Shown piece after piece: positions 38,118-53,140 of a stretch of DNA of 64,000 nucleotides. The translations under genes and the position numbers were made by a program. The DNA is from Prunella strophiata (taxonomy: Eukaryota > Chordata > Aves > Passeriformes > Prunellidae). The DNA lies in assembly GCA_036583965.1 (NCBI GenBank), contig JAZBQD010000026.1, forward strand, positions 3,407,400 through 3,471,399. The letters are read 5' to 3'. Every line of letters begins with the position of its first letter. The first letter of the stretch is position 1. The notes beneath the pieces are model-generated. The model was not told the DNA's origin, made no database searches, and worked only from the letters and a program-made list of their open reading frames with translations.

Positions 38118-41100
38118 GCATCTGCATTAGGTCCTGCTTCCAACACATTGGTTTCACATCTCTCACCCAATCCGTGCCCCCGTCCCAACGTTCACATCTA
38201 CTGTAAAGACATCCAGCCCTGCTTGGTAAGCCCAGTCTCCTCTCCCAGAAAGCATTTGGTAACCAGCAGGATGTTTCTTGCCTCCTTGTCTCTGCTGTGA
38301 CACCAGGGCAGGGCTCAGCCGTGCCCCAGCCTGGCACAGAGGTCACTCCCCTGCACATCTCAGCCCAGCTCCTGCAACTTTGTCTGGGTGCATCTGATTG
38401 TCCCTGCCCCCAGGGACTGAGCTCTGCTGATGGCCACACACCTGAGTCTCCCTCTTTTCCCTGTTCCTGACCTCCCTGTCCTCCAGAGAGGACAGGCTCT
38501 GCCCAGCAGGGACTGCTGCCATGGCTGGGCTTCCTGGAGTGCTGCCTGCAGCTGTACCCAGCCTGTCTGACTCAGGGATGTCCCCAGTGCTCCAGTCCCT
38601 GCAAACCTGTTGTATTGCACATATATTTTCAAAAGCTCTCTCCTGTTTGCTCTGCTTCTGAAGGTACAGCTCTCTCCCACCAAGCACCTTTTCCTCAACC
38701 CATCCTCTCCATCAGGACTCCAGTAACCACCTTCCCTAAAGCCACTGTCCTTTGCTCTGCAGCTCCAGAGGCTTCTCTTCTGTCTGAAAACAGCTCAGAG
38801 ATTTAAACCCCTTCCTCCTCCCCACAACAAAGAGAACAAAACCAGCTCCCCTCCCCACCCCATATCTCCTCCTGCCAGACCCTCTGGAGCAGATCTGGTC
38901 AAACAGGCTGGCCAGATCAGTTCCCTTCCTGGCCCTGTTTCTGGGAAGTGGATGTGCTGTCCATTGGACAGAGGAAGTGCCAAGCCTTGGCAGGTTCCCT
39001 ACTTATTTGCAAGACATAAGCTGCTGGCGTGGTGTCAGATGTGCATGCAAGAAAGTTGGATGCCATTTAAAACCTACAGTCCTGTTTGTTTCATGCACTG
39101 TCAACTTATCCTATATACACTACTGGCTGGTTTATGCTCAAAGCCATGAATATAAAGGTTTACATCTTCCTTTTCCTCAGTAACCAAAGCTGTTCTGTCA
39201 CCCATGGAATAGCAGGGGTTTGCTAGCAGGGCTTGTTTCCCTCTTCTGCACTTCCTCTCATTGTCTTTTCATTTCTCAACACTCAAGGTGAAGGGGGGAT
39301 AGGAAGGGGACAGGCAGAATTACAGTCCCAAGGTCCCAGTCACTAAAGGTCCCTGAGTGACAGCACTATACAGTATCAGAAAATGAAGCATTAGAGTTGT
39401 GTTGGCCATGTATGTCCTGAGAGAGATTTCATTTCTATTCCTGCTCCTCCTTCTCCTCTTCCACATGCCTTCCCTAGGCTGTTACACATGGAAAAGGTGC
39501 AAAACATTCTCCCCCAGCCCTGCTCCCTCAGACACCCTGGAATGCCCCTCATGTTCAAATGCTAAAAAGCACAACCCATCAAGCAGCAATCCTGCCAACA
39601 AACCAAGCCCTAAGCATTGCCCTCTGCACCACTGCAACAAAAGTCAGAAGCAGCTCCACTTTGGAAAAGCACTCACAAACCCTTTTGTCCCCCTTTCCCC
39701 TCTGTGAAGAAGAGGAGGACAGCAGTGGGCACACCAGTTGCATATGGAAATCCCCTCCACCTTTCTGCTAACACTCATGCTTGTGATGGCTTGAAACCTC
39801 TGAGCCTTGAGCATCAGTAAAATGCCTTGGTTTTCCCTCACTAGGGCCCTTCTGGGTCTCTGGACCTCAAAACAAGACAGGGGTTTGTTGCCTTCCTTAG
39901 GGATGGAGGAGGGACACAGAGGTGCCACCTCACTTTGTGAGCAGAGCATTCCTAAAGGCCTTCAGCATCCTTCCCTCCCATTTCCTATTCCTCATCCCAC
40001 TCCCAGGACTCTCTGTTGTTCTCCAGCACTCTGCCCCATCACCAGCAAGTGTAAGGCAGCTCCTGAATTGTGACCAGTCCTGACCACACACTCTTTGGCA
40101 AAGATCATTGTGTTGAACCCAAAAGTCCAGGAGTCTGGATGTACTGACTCTGCGAGTAACACTGACCTGGTAATACCAAGTTAGAAACATTCCAAGAGAG
40201 AAACTAGAATGACTCCTTATAAGAAAGAGAGCCCAGCCAACAGAGAACTGAGGCCACAGCACAGGAGTCTGGCTCCCAGTCCCAGCAGGAGAAGAAATCT
40301 GCTAAGCAGTGCTTTTTTCCCTGGAAAGCTTTTGGATTGTCACTGGCCTCAACCCTGGATTGAAGCCTTAAATATGAAACACAGCCTCCCCGTGCCTGAT
40401 CTCCAGTTTCTGGAGGCTGTACCTGCAGGGCACTGCTAGCTCAGGACCCCACTCTGTGTGGGGCTCAGCTCCTGAGAAGCAAAGAGCATCACTGGGGTTT
40501 GCACCTTCTGTGTGCTGCTGGCCCTGCCAGCCTTTGGGGCCAGCTCAGACAGCTCTCAGCTGCCTAACTCATGCCACACCTTTGTCAGGCTTTTACTACA
40601 ACTATCAGATTACTGGAGTTCCTGAGTCATCTCCCTCAGCTTCAGAATTTCTTACCCCACAGCCATTTGTTTTCCCTCCAATCTTAATGGGCTTCTTATA
40701 ACTGCCTCTTTTTCTCCCCACTTCTATCATTTACACCCTTTACATTGCAATCATATATATAAAGGGTCAATTTTTAGATATTTTATTGAATCAATCACCT
40801 GGTTAGGCTCCCCTTGAAAACTGGACCTGCTGATAGGCAGTCTCCATGTGAGAACTGCAGCCATGCCATGCTGATATCCACTGACATTATACTGCTGCTG
40901 CCATAAAGCACAACTTTATGACTTCCATTAAAGCATTTAAAAGATATTTCTGAATAAAATCACACTAGAAAGCATAATTTTCTCCATTGGCCAAGCTTTA
41001 AATTCCTGAATATCAGATAGACAGAACTACCTGATCCTCCAGACTCTTATTCCTATACAGACCCATACAGACCATGAACTGCAGCAATTTGGGGAAAACC

Positions 41101-42728
41101 CATCCCCAACAGCACTGCTCATGGATGGGAAAACCAGCAGGAGACTGTTCTGCAGGGCAGGGGAGAATCTAAGTCTGATTTAACAGTTGTGCTAAAACCT
41201 TGGTGAGTCCAGGCTGGCCTGGCCCAAACGTGTGCATGCATGAACATGAGAGAGGGGGACAGACACGTGGGGAAGGGGGGGATGCTCTACTCTTATGCTT
41301 CAGATCTGCATAAGACACCTTACTGATATAAAAATAACAATAATTACTCTGATGAGGCCTGAGCCTGCTTCAGCCAAGTCCAGGCAAAACTCTGCCTGAC
41401 TTCAGTGTTACTGGGTCAGGCCTGAAGTGATTCACATTTTCATAGTACTGTACAGACATAAATTAGTGAATGAAACATGTGCATCAGGGTCATCTGAAAA
41501 ACAGGAGTTTCCCTGGTCTCAGAGGATCACTCTGCTCTCCCAAGCAATGGGAGTCAAGGAAAAGGGAGGAGAATGCTAGCAGGAAAATAAAAGGATGGTT
41601 GGCTAAAGCGCAGTGTGGGTGTCCATGGGTCTGACAGGAAAAAACTCTATCAGGTAAGAACAAGGTTCTCATCATTACTCCAGGAATGGCAGAATGACCC
41701 TAGGGTTAAAGTTTTGCACTTGTGAATTTAACATTTCATGGCTTTTATTAATATTATAAGGGAGATTATCAATCATCAGTGATTGCCAAAGTGGCCAATA
41801 ATTCAGTGATTTTCCTGAAAGTCACTGGCTCCTTTGGAAAAGTCTGACCTTGCAGTCCAAGGCCAAGTTCCCCTCCTGTACCTTCCTCAGGAATGCCTGT
41901 GGATGGAAGCTCCTGGAGACTCAGGGGCTCCCACAAGCACCAGGCTCAGTATTTTCACTGCAACCTTCACCCTGCCCAGCCTTTGGAGACCACCATCTTC
42001 CAGCAGGATGATGCTCCATGGAACTCCACCTCATCCTCAGCTTCATCATTTGCAAGGAAGGGCACAGGGTGCTTTTTCCTACACTCTGTACATCTTAACA
42101 GACGTAAACTGAGGCCTGGTAGAAGCAGCACAGATCAGAGGCTGCCAGCCCACCATTCGCTCCTGAACTCCTTAGGAAAGGGGATTATTTTCTTTTCCCT
42201 TTTTTTTCATCCTGAAACAAAGTTAAATTATATCCAGCCTTTCCTGTGCCTTGATGCAGGCTATGGTCACTCAGAGGGCTGGATTGTGGATCCATTGTCT
42301 GGCACAAGGAACAGGGAGAGGGGGAAAGGGTTGAACTTTTAGAGTCCTGCAACTGCTTTTCTCTCCAGACTCAGTAAGGAAGGTGCAGGTGGGAATAACT
42401 AGGAACAACCCCTCCTCTGAGGACTGAATCAGCTTAGCCTCCTCGAGATCAGATGCCAGCAGTGAACAGCAGCACTGCCCTATTGCTGATCCCCAAATCC
42501 CTCTCTTCCCTCAGCAAGTGCCAATTTGCACACTCTGCCTCTCCAGCTCTGCCTCTGGAGCTGGGACCCCGACCTCCAACCTGGCGAAAGCTGCAATGAG
42601 CAAACAAACCCCTGCTATTCCCCTCCCTCCCCAAACACACTGCCAGTTAAATGTCATCTGTGTTCTCTTTCTACAAAAGATATTACAAAACCCCCCTCCC
42701 CAGCCCCCCCTCCCCAGAAAACATGCTT

Positions 42729-42757
42729 GCACACACACACATCCATGGACACACGTG

Positions 42758-42795
<38 letters not shown>

Positions 42796-42820
42796 TGCTC
42801 CACACACACACATTCACACA
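42729..42820. repeat. (CA)n microsatellite
   Basis: Pure CA from 42760 to 42793, flanked by shorter interrupted CA tracts on both sides. Confidence 0.97.
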
Positions 42821-42994
42821 GGAAAAACAGCTTGCAAACTCCTGAAGGTGGAAAAAGGCATCTTGCAAATGTGCCTTGGTTTTGATAAGTTCCCTCCTCC
42901 CCCCCTCCCATAAACCCCACGTTGCCCCTTCCCTCCCAAATAATTGCCTCGTCTTCCCCTCCCTTCCCAGCTCTTCCAAAATAAATATTCTTTT

Positions 42995-43000
42995 TTTATT
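42995..43000 (-). promoter_or_regulatory. Candidate proximal poly(A) signal AATAAA
   Basis: First minus-strand AATAAA below the GABRB4 stop, about 745 nt downstream of it. Use is not proven. Confidence 0.3.
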
Positions 43001-43300
43001 TGTTGGTTTAAAAGACTCTTTTAGGCTTGTAAGCAAGAGAGAGGGAGAGAGAGAAAAAGAAAAGAAAAATTTCATAGCGTGAGAATGAAACCCCATCATC
43101 TCATGAATCCATGAAAGAATAAACATGAAGGGGTTAAGAGCAGTGACAGAAGAAAGATTAAAAAATATATAATAAGACTGAAAAGTGAAAGATGAAATTC
43201 AGTAGTGAAATGGAAGTGAGGATAGAGCATTAGTGAGCACAGCCAAAGATAACCTATCGCCCCCACCACGTTTTGACTCAATTTCTTTAAATCTCCCCCC

Positions 43301-43461
43301 TCTTTTTTTTTTTTTTTTTTAACTTTTCTTGGTTTTGGGGTTTTTTTGTGTGTTTTTTCTTTTTTTTTTTTTCTGTCTTTTTTTCTTTTTTTTCTTTCTT
43401 TCTTTTTTTTTTTTTTTTTGGTTTTTGTTGTTTTTGTTGGTTTGTTGTTTTTTTCTTTTTA
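43301..43461. repeat. T-rich low-complexity tract in the likely GABRB4 3' UTR
   Basis: About 160 bp of T with scattered G and C, so A-rich in the sense transcript. Confidence 0.9.
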
Positions 43462-43744
43462 CAATGGTGTAAGTCCTTCAGCAGGAAACCAAAATCAAGA
43501 CAAACACATCCCTCCCTGAAACCAAACCCCCTCCCGTACCTTTCTCTCCCTTTACCCCACCCCACACTCCGTGGTTCTACATGTGCTGAAAAGAGAAGAG
43601 TAAGCTTAGAATAAATCTAATGAACCATAGGAATAAATGACAATGATAGTAAAGAGTAAAACCCAAACCCAAAAGACCACAACACTCCTGTGTTGTCATT
43701 GTCTGAGTGTCTGTCCCTATTATCTCTCTCGGAGGCCGCAGGCA

Positions 43745-44122
43745 TCAATTTACATAGTACAACCAGTAAACAAGGTTGAAGAATCCAAAAGTGATTGGAA
43801 AAATGATCCGTGACCACTTGTCAATGGTGCTGACGTCTGTCAGGTCTGGGATTTTGAGCTTCAGCTTGGACGACCGCCGGCGCAGGCGGCAGTTGGCGCG
43901 GTTGCGGGCGGCGGCGTGGTGGCTCAGCGGGACGTGGCGGTCCAGGGTCGGGTGGTGGCCAAAGCCATCCCGAGAGGCCAGCGGCTTGCGGAACTGGATT
44001 GCTGAGCCTTCGAAGGACATGACAGAGTTTCGAGAGTCGCCCACGCTGCTCATCATGTCCGTGGCCAGCAGCTCGTTGTTCATCTCCAGCGTGCTGAGGA
44101 GGATGTTACCGTAAGGGTCAAC
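43745..44122 (-). CDS. GABRB4: GABA-A receptor beta4 subunit, terminal coding exon (intracellular loop and TM4)
   Basis: Terminal exon of a pentameric ligand-gated chloride channel subunit of the postsynaptic membrane. On the minus strand a CCAG acceptor precedes GTTGACCC, and the frame stays open for 125 codons to TGA at 43745-43747. It begins [18 protein letters not shown], has the DRHVP motif near residue 61, the basic RRRSS site at 81-85 (kinase target serine in beta subunits), then [15 protein letters not shown] and TM4 (about 105-123), ending LVYWLYYVN as beta subunits do. The loop text ([25 protein letters not shown]) is unlike beta1, beta2 or beta3 as I know them and fits avian beta4. 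An Ala/Arg/Asn-rich stretch at 68-79, encoded by CpG-dense DNA, precedes the RRRSS site. The exon is phase 0 with the 245-nt exon upstream. The family call is certain; the paralogue call is strong but rests on recall. Confidence 0.95.
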   Translation of the reverse strand, partial: VDPYGNILLSTLEMNNELLATDMMSSVGDSRNSVMSFEGSAIQFRKPLASRDGFGHHPTLDRHVPLSHHAAARNRANCRLRRRSSKLKLKIPDLTDVSTIDKWSRIIFPITFGFFNLVYWLYYVN

Positions 44123-44212
44123 CTGGAACGGGGAACACAGACACAGAGGTACTGGGGTGTCCTGGGCACCGCTGGGGGTGATTCTCAACAGATTTCTGGG
44201 GAGAAATGCTGC

Positions 44213-44806
44213 TGGAAATGATGTAACTTATAAACATTTAAATTAACTTTAGTCATGGGTTGGTTCGCCTTTGGCAAAGGGGGGTGGAGATTGAGGTTTC
44301 TCTTCAAAAGATTCTGTTCGCCGAGGGTTTGAGTCTCACTGGGTGAGGCCTCAATTAACAAAAAGAAGATTCCTAGATCCTGAGAGCTTAATATCTACAA
44401 GGTGGAAGTAGCCAGGAGACACACAGGAGATAGAGAGACATTAACAGATATTAAACCCCTGGCAGGTTCCCAGTCTGGGAAAAGATTGATAAGAGAGCCA
44501 AAGAATGAGGACCAAAAATAGCATTGAAGGTGAAGGAATCAATAGCCAATAGGAGATCAAATACTAAGAATTGTGTAATGCAGAACCAAAGAATGAGAGT
44601 TTCTTTGGGGTTCTTTTTAATATATAAATATGTGAAAATTCTGGTAAAGAATCACATGAGGTTGGAATGATTCCCACTGCACATCCTGGCCAGAATAAAG
44701 TAATGCCTGACTCGTTAATACGTAAAAGATGGTCTTGGGGAGTTCCTTTTCTTCCCCAGAGTTTGGTGACAATACCCCTGATGGGGTCATTTGTGATATC
44801 TGAACA
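44213..44806 (+). mobile_element. Solo LTR of an endogenous retrovirus (ERVK-like) in the last GABRB4 intron
   Basis: A 594-bp element starting TGGAAATG and ending TCTGAACA (TG...CA) is flanked by a perfect 6-bp direct repeat TGCTGC at 44207-44212 and 44807-44812. Inside it are a TATA box (TATATAAATA, 44621-44630) and AATAAA (44694-44699), giving a plausible U3-R-U5 order on the plus strand. No retroviral gene remains, so it is a solo LTR left by recombination. It lies antisense to GABRB4 and starts 90 bp from the terminal exon acceptor. A 6-bp duplication suits the ERVK class; the family name is not assigned. Confidence 0.82.
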
Positions 44807-45128
44807 TGCTGCTTTTGAGGGTTGTCCCCTGCTCCTGGGGTAGAAGGAGCAGCCACATGTGCTTGCAGCAAATTTTTTAGTGGGGGAAGTGTGATTCTGC
44901 CAACAGAGGAGGACCAAAAGCCACAGAGGAACTTTTGGCTACGCCTGCCCCATGCAAGAGGAGGGTTCAGATGAGACTGGATGAGGATGATCAAGGCGGA
45001 AAAATTCCCATTAATCACCAGACAAGGGAAACTGGGGTTCATCTCTCATGATGAGCACAAAGGCTGTTCCACAGCTCACCCAGTGGAGAGGCTGAATTCT
45101 CCTGCCACAACAAAAGGAGAGGACAAAC

Positions 45129-45140
45129 CTGCTCTCTCAC
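45129..45140 (-). CDS. GABRB4: Alternative 12-nt exon extension (VREQ) by use of a second splice donor
   Basis: Directly after the exon ending AAGAGG, the minus strand reads GTGAGAGAGCAG and then GTTTGT. The 12 bases start with a donor of their own (GTGAGA) and end in CAG before a second donor (CAG|GTTTGT). Use of the second donor adds Val-Arg-Glu-Gln in frame to the TM3-TM4 cytoplasmic loop. From memory of the literature, the chick beta4 gene makes beta4 and beta4' forms that differ by four residues in this loop through alternative donor choice; this arrangement would explain that and supports the GABRB4 call. Which form is made here cannot be read from DNA alone. The upstream donor looks the stronger. 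Confidence 0.75.
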
Positions 45141-45385
45141 CCTCTTCTCCTCGTAACGGTGGCGCTCGTTGTTGGCCTTGCTGACGCGCTCGCTCTGCTT
45201 CTTCTGCTGCCGGGGCCCTCGCCCGAAGAATATGTAGTTGACAAAAGCATATTCCAGGAGTGCCAGGAACACAAAGACGAAGCAGCCCATGAGATAAACA
45301 TCAATAGCCTTGACGTAGGGGATCTTGGGGAGAGTCTCCCGCAGGTGGGTGTTGATGGTTGTCATGGTAAGCACCGTGGTGACCC
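45141..45385 (-). CDS. GABRB4: GABA-A receptor beta4 subunit, exon with TM2 and TM3
   Basis: 245-nt coding exon between a CACAG acceptor (exon starts GGGTCACC) and the donor AGG|GTGAGA. The first two bases complete the Gly codon opened by the previous exon; 81 codons follow and end in phase 0. It encodes the pore-lining TM2 ([14 protein letters not shown]), the TM2-TM3 linker ([14 protein letters not shown]), TM3 ([19 protein letters not shown]) and the start of the cytoplasmic loop ([20 protein letters not shown], then about 14 charged residues to EEKR). The TM2 15' residue is Asn, as in beta2 and beta3; beta1 has Ser there. A second in-frame donor lies 12 nt further on (see the separate entry). 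Intron to the terminal exon: 44123-45140. Confidence 0.96.
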
Positions 45386-49579
<4,194 letters not shown>

Positions 49580-49717
49580 CAGTGGTGAAGACCACTTCCC
49601 TGCTGACCAGCCTCTGCTCGATGATGGTGAACTGGGGCAGCTCCAGCACCTCCATGCCTGTGACAGCAGAGTCATTCCCTTGCCAGAAGAAGACAATGTC
49701 ATCCACCGTGTAACCAT
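49580..49717 (-). CDS. GABRB4: GABA-A receptor beta4 subunit, extracellular-domain exon (loop B to loop C)
   Basis: 138-nt exon with acceptor CTGCAG|ATGG and donor CACTG|GTGAG. The leading AT completes a Tyr codon opened by the 83-nt exon, giving [12 protein letters not shown] at loop B; the Tyr of this motif contributes to the GABA-binding face in beta subunits. [18 protein letters not shown] follows, then [17 protein letters not shown], leading into loop C. NDS is a possible N-glycosylation sequon not present at this place in the beta1-3 sequences I know. The exon ends with one base of the Gly codon. Phases agree on both sides. Intron to the next exon: 48166-49579. Confidence 0.95.
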
Positions 49718-52029
49718 CTGCAGGGAGGAAGGAGCACACAGGCAGAGCTAAGCTGACAGGCTGGACCAGATGACTCCTCCATTTGCACTAAGGTGATCTG
49801 GAAAAGGATCCAAAAGAAAGCCCACACCAAGCCTAGCCTCTCCCTGCTGATGTACTTTCCTTCTGCAGCTGAGCTTGGCAATACAGTCCCCAGGAGAAGA
49901 GGAAAAACTGGCCAGAACTCCCATTGCTGGCTAGAATTCAGAGCCAAGGTGAGGTGTGGCCCATCCAGCCTTGACTTGCACCATGTAATCTCAGTGGCTG
50001 ACATGACAGGGACTTGTGCACCAGGAGCCTCTGTCAAATGCACCTAAACACAGCATTTTGCTTTTTAAAAACTGCCTCCTTTTGCCAGGAGGGGGAGACC
50101 ACACAGTACAGACTGGTGGGAATGGGTAAACAGGGCAGCTCAGTATTAAAAATTCCCAGACAGAAGAAGATCTATAGCAGCAGTTGAAAGGAAGTTTGAA
50201 GATCACAGCACCTCCCTCTTCTAAGTCCTCTCAGTCAAAATTCAGATCCAAGAAGTGAACAGAGTCTCTGAGGCTGGGGGTTGCTTTTACAGAGTGCTGG
50301 CTGAGAAGAGCAGTAATGAGAGAAGAGAGGAAGGGGAGCCAGACTCAGATATTCATCCCTTAGTTTTCAGGGCCATGGGTTTGTTGACTCAGCCAAGCTT
50401 CTTGCCTTAACCCCAAAATAGACCTGGCAGACAGGGCTTCATGGGGTGGAAATGTGACCCCCAAGTGCTCTGGACTCGTGGGGAATGAGGGCCAGGGGAT
50501 GAAACCATGAAACCCCTCACCCAGCAGTGCAGTGTTCACAGCCCTGCCCTGTCCTTGGGGCAGGGATTCATCACAACTTGAAAATCACTTGTGTGTTTTG
50601 AAGCCGTTTGGGTGTAGCTGCCCCAGGGTGGCCTCAGGTTCTCAGTGAAGCTTCCTGGGAGCAGCAGGACATGGGCAGGCTTTGGTACAGCTCGGGGCAA
50701 GGCTGCCTGCAGAGCATGAGCCCCACCTGTGCCCACAGACAGCTCCTGTTCAGCACCTGCACTGCAGCACAGCAGCCTGCCTTAGCCACCCAGCCTGGCA
50801 GCACAGGCCATGCCAGGCTCACAGCCACTCAGGAGAGTGCCACCACACCCAGCACCTGGCATCAGGGCAATGAGGAGCTGGTGAATATCTCACCAAGGAG
50901 AAATTCTTCCCTGGGGGACTAAGGGTTACCCCAGATCAGAGGTGAACCTTTGAGGACAGTGTGATCCTGAAGCTGCTGAGTGGACAAAGGGCTCAGCAGT
51001 CTGCTCTGATCTCACAGCTGACCCTGCTTTGAGCTGCAGGCTGGACTGGAGACACCCGGAGGTGTCTTCCCAAATGGAATTATTTGATGACTGTGCAGTC
51101 TCCAAGCCCACATCCTGCACTCTCAGTCATCACTGTGCTTATTCATGGGTGACAAAATACAAACCCAATCTTCCAAATGCCATGCCACATCTGCTTCTGA
51201 TGGAAATCAGCTAAGCCAGGGCTCCACCTCCTCCCCCAGCTGGCATGTTTGAAGATCAGAGTGGTAAACCCTCACACTTTTGAGCCCACAGGGTTTCAGG
51301 ACCCTTGGTTATCCTCCTCACACTCCAGCTCTGTGCACAGGACCTGGTGTTTGCATCACTCAACCCCAGGCTGGAACCAGCAGGAAACACCCAGGTCTGG
51401 GTGTTGATTCCAGCAGCTCCAGCACCCTCCCAGCTCAGAAACATTGTGTACAATTTCACATCTGAATTCATCTGGCTCAGACTCTCAGGCTCCCGCGGTT
51501 GTTCCCAATTTCTCCAGGAGGCTCCTGAGCCCTTTCCCCTCAGCGTTCCCCCTCTGCAGAGGTGAGCCCAGCCTGGAAACAATTCACCCCTCCACCTCCT
51601 TTGCAGTAAACAAACCAGACTGAGCTATTGAGGTTTCTCACTCACTGCTCAACATCTGCTCCAGCCCTTGTACCACTTCTCAGCATCTTTCCTCAACCTC
51701 TTCTGATTTCTCAGCTTCCTCCCTGAATTTTGGAGCCCAAACACAGACAGAGCCCGTTTCCCTATCTCAGTGACACGTTCAGAGGCCAATCAATCCCGAG
51801 CTCTGACTCACAGCTCCCCTGGTTTATATAACAGGGCTCGCTCCTGCCCTCCCTGCCAGAGCCACAGAGCCTCCAGCCCTGGTGCCTGCCTCACCTCCTG
51901 GGTGGCTCCAGGCCCCTGGGGTGGCCCTGCAGTCCTGCACACGGGCACAGAGCTCTGCCCTTGGCTGTGCTCAGAGCCTTTTGGGATGGATTCCCGTTGG
52001 GAAGGATTCAAATGCGCAGCGAGCGGAGC

Positions 52030-52480
52030 TCCGCACGCTGCTATCTTCATCATCCACACATTTAACAGCAGTGACTTCAAATTTACTTCCTGATCAGCAA
52101 TGAAAATGTCAAATTACAGTAACTAATTTTAGGAGATCTCACAGTTAACTAGCTCTATTCCATTTATTCTATGACCTGCTGCTGTTGGGTACCAATTTTT
52201 GTATTTTTTTTTTATTATGGCATTATGCAATATGAAATCGAGCATGTTTTTCATGAAGCCATTTTTAAAAAGTGTTTCTAAAGGGAAAGGTTGCTTGGTC
52301 TAAAAATAAATGCTTCACTTTGATTTCTCTCTTTAAAGAGAAAACCAAATTTCCATTTTACTTCTAAAAAGTAAACGAACTTTCACAAAGACAAGTCATT
52401 TCCATCCGAAATATCGAAAAGTATTGATGTGACGTCTTAAAATGTCAGATTAGCAGCCTGTTTGCAGCCTGCCTCATCAG
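52030..52480. promoter_or_regulatory. Possible conserved non-coding element with CRE-like site
   Basis: AT-rich block that is sharply different from its GC-richer flanks. It keeps isolated CpGs in AT-rich context (AAATCGAGC, TAAACGAAC, TCCGAAATATCGAAA) and has a near-palindromic CRE, TGACGTCT, near 52430. Retained CpGs in AT-rich intron DNA suggest constraint, but no alignment is available. Confidence 0.35.
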
Positions 52481-53140
52481 GTTTTTGTTGGATCCTGGCA
52501 TGCAGATAGGCAGGGGTATATGTGGTGAGGGTTATTTTTGGAGTGGAGGGATGGGATCAACAGGCAGTGCTTATCTCCTACAGGTAAGAGCCCCAAGCTG
52601 GGGCAGGGGACCCCATCCACCTTCTGCTGCTTCCCAAACTCAGCACCCCTGCATCAGAAAAGGGCTTTTTCTCTGAGGTTTGGGTCAGTTTTGTTTTTTA
52701 AAATACATTGGTTTTATAATCCAGCCCTAAAAGGATTGATGTTCCAGAGGCAAGTGGAAGCAAAGAAAATGGAGCCCTGCAGATTGCCAATGTGCAAGTG
52801 TGTGAAAGACAAAAGCTCTGAGGGAGGAAACAACTGGATCTCTCCATCTCAGGCCTGGGTCTCAGGAATATTGTGAGGAAATGTAGCTTTGACGAACAAA
52901 TTGGCTTGACATGACCCATTAAGAACAAAATCACAACACAGGGAACTGTAGGTGATTCCCTGCCTTCTGTTTGCTGGGTTCTACTGTAAAATGTTCCCAA
53001 AGTGCTGAGGAGTGGCAGAAATGACATTCTGGCACTGGTGCCTGCAGCAGGACCTCATTTCCATCCTGTGACCCTGCACGTGCCAGGAGCCAGGGTGGGA
53101 TGGGGAGGGCAGCTCCCAGCCACAGTGCTGTGGGAGCTCC

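Larger units (their letters stand above)
37589..43744 (-). other. GABRB4: Region 3' of the GABRB4 stop, probable long 3' UTR
   Basis: About 6.2 kb after the stop codon with no convincing ORF on either strand and no CR1 or LTR that I recognise, in contrast to the repeat-bearing DNA further left. It contains T-rich and CA-rich simple repeats (listed separately). Minus-strand AATAAA signals occur at 42995-43000 and as a pair at 37942-37947 and 37886-37891. Other beta genes are known to have 3' UTRs of several kilobases, so the distal pair is a fair candidate for the main end. The extent of the UTR is an inference without transcript data. Confidence 0.4.
44123..45140 (-). other. GABRB4 last intron
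   Basis: 1018-nt intron with GT donor (45140-45139 on the minus strand) and AG acceptor (44124-44123). More than half of it is the solo LTR. The rest shows no further feature. Confidence 0.9.

Noticed and set aside
43631..43637. AATAAA just below the GABRB4 stop
   Set aside because: The hexamer is on the plus strand and cannot serve the minus-strand gene.
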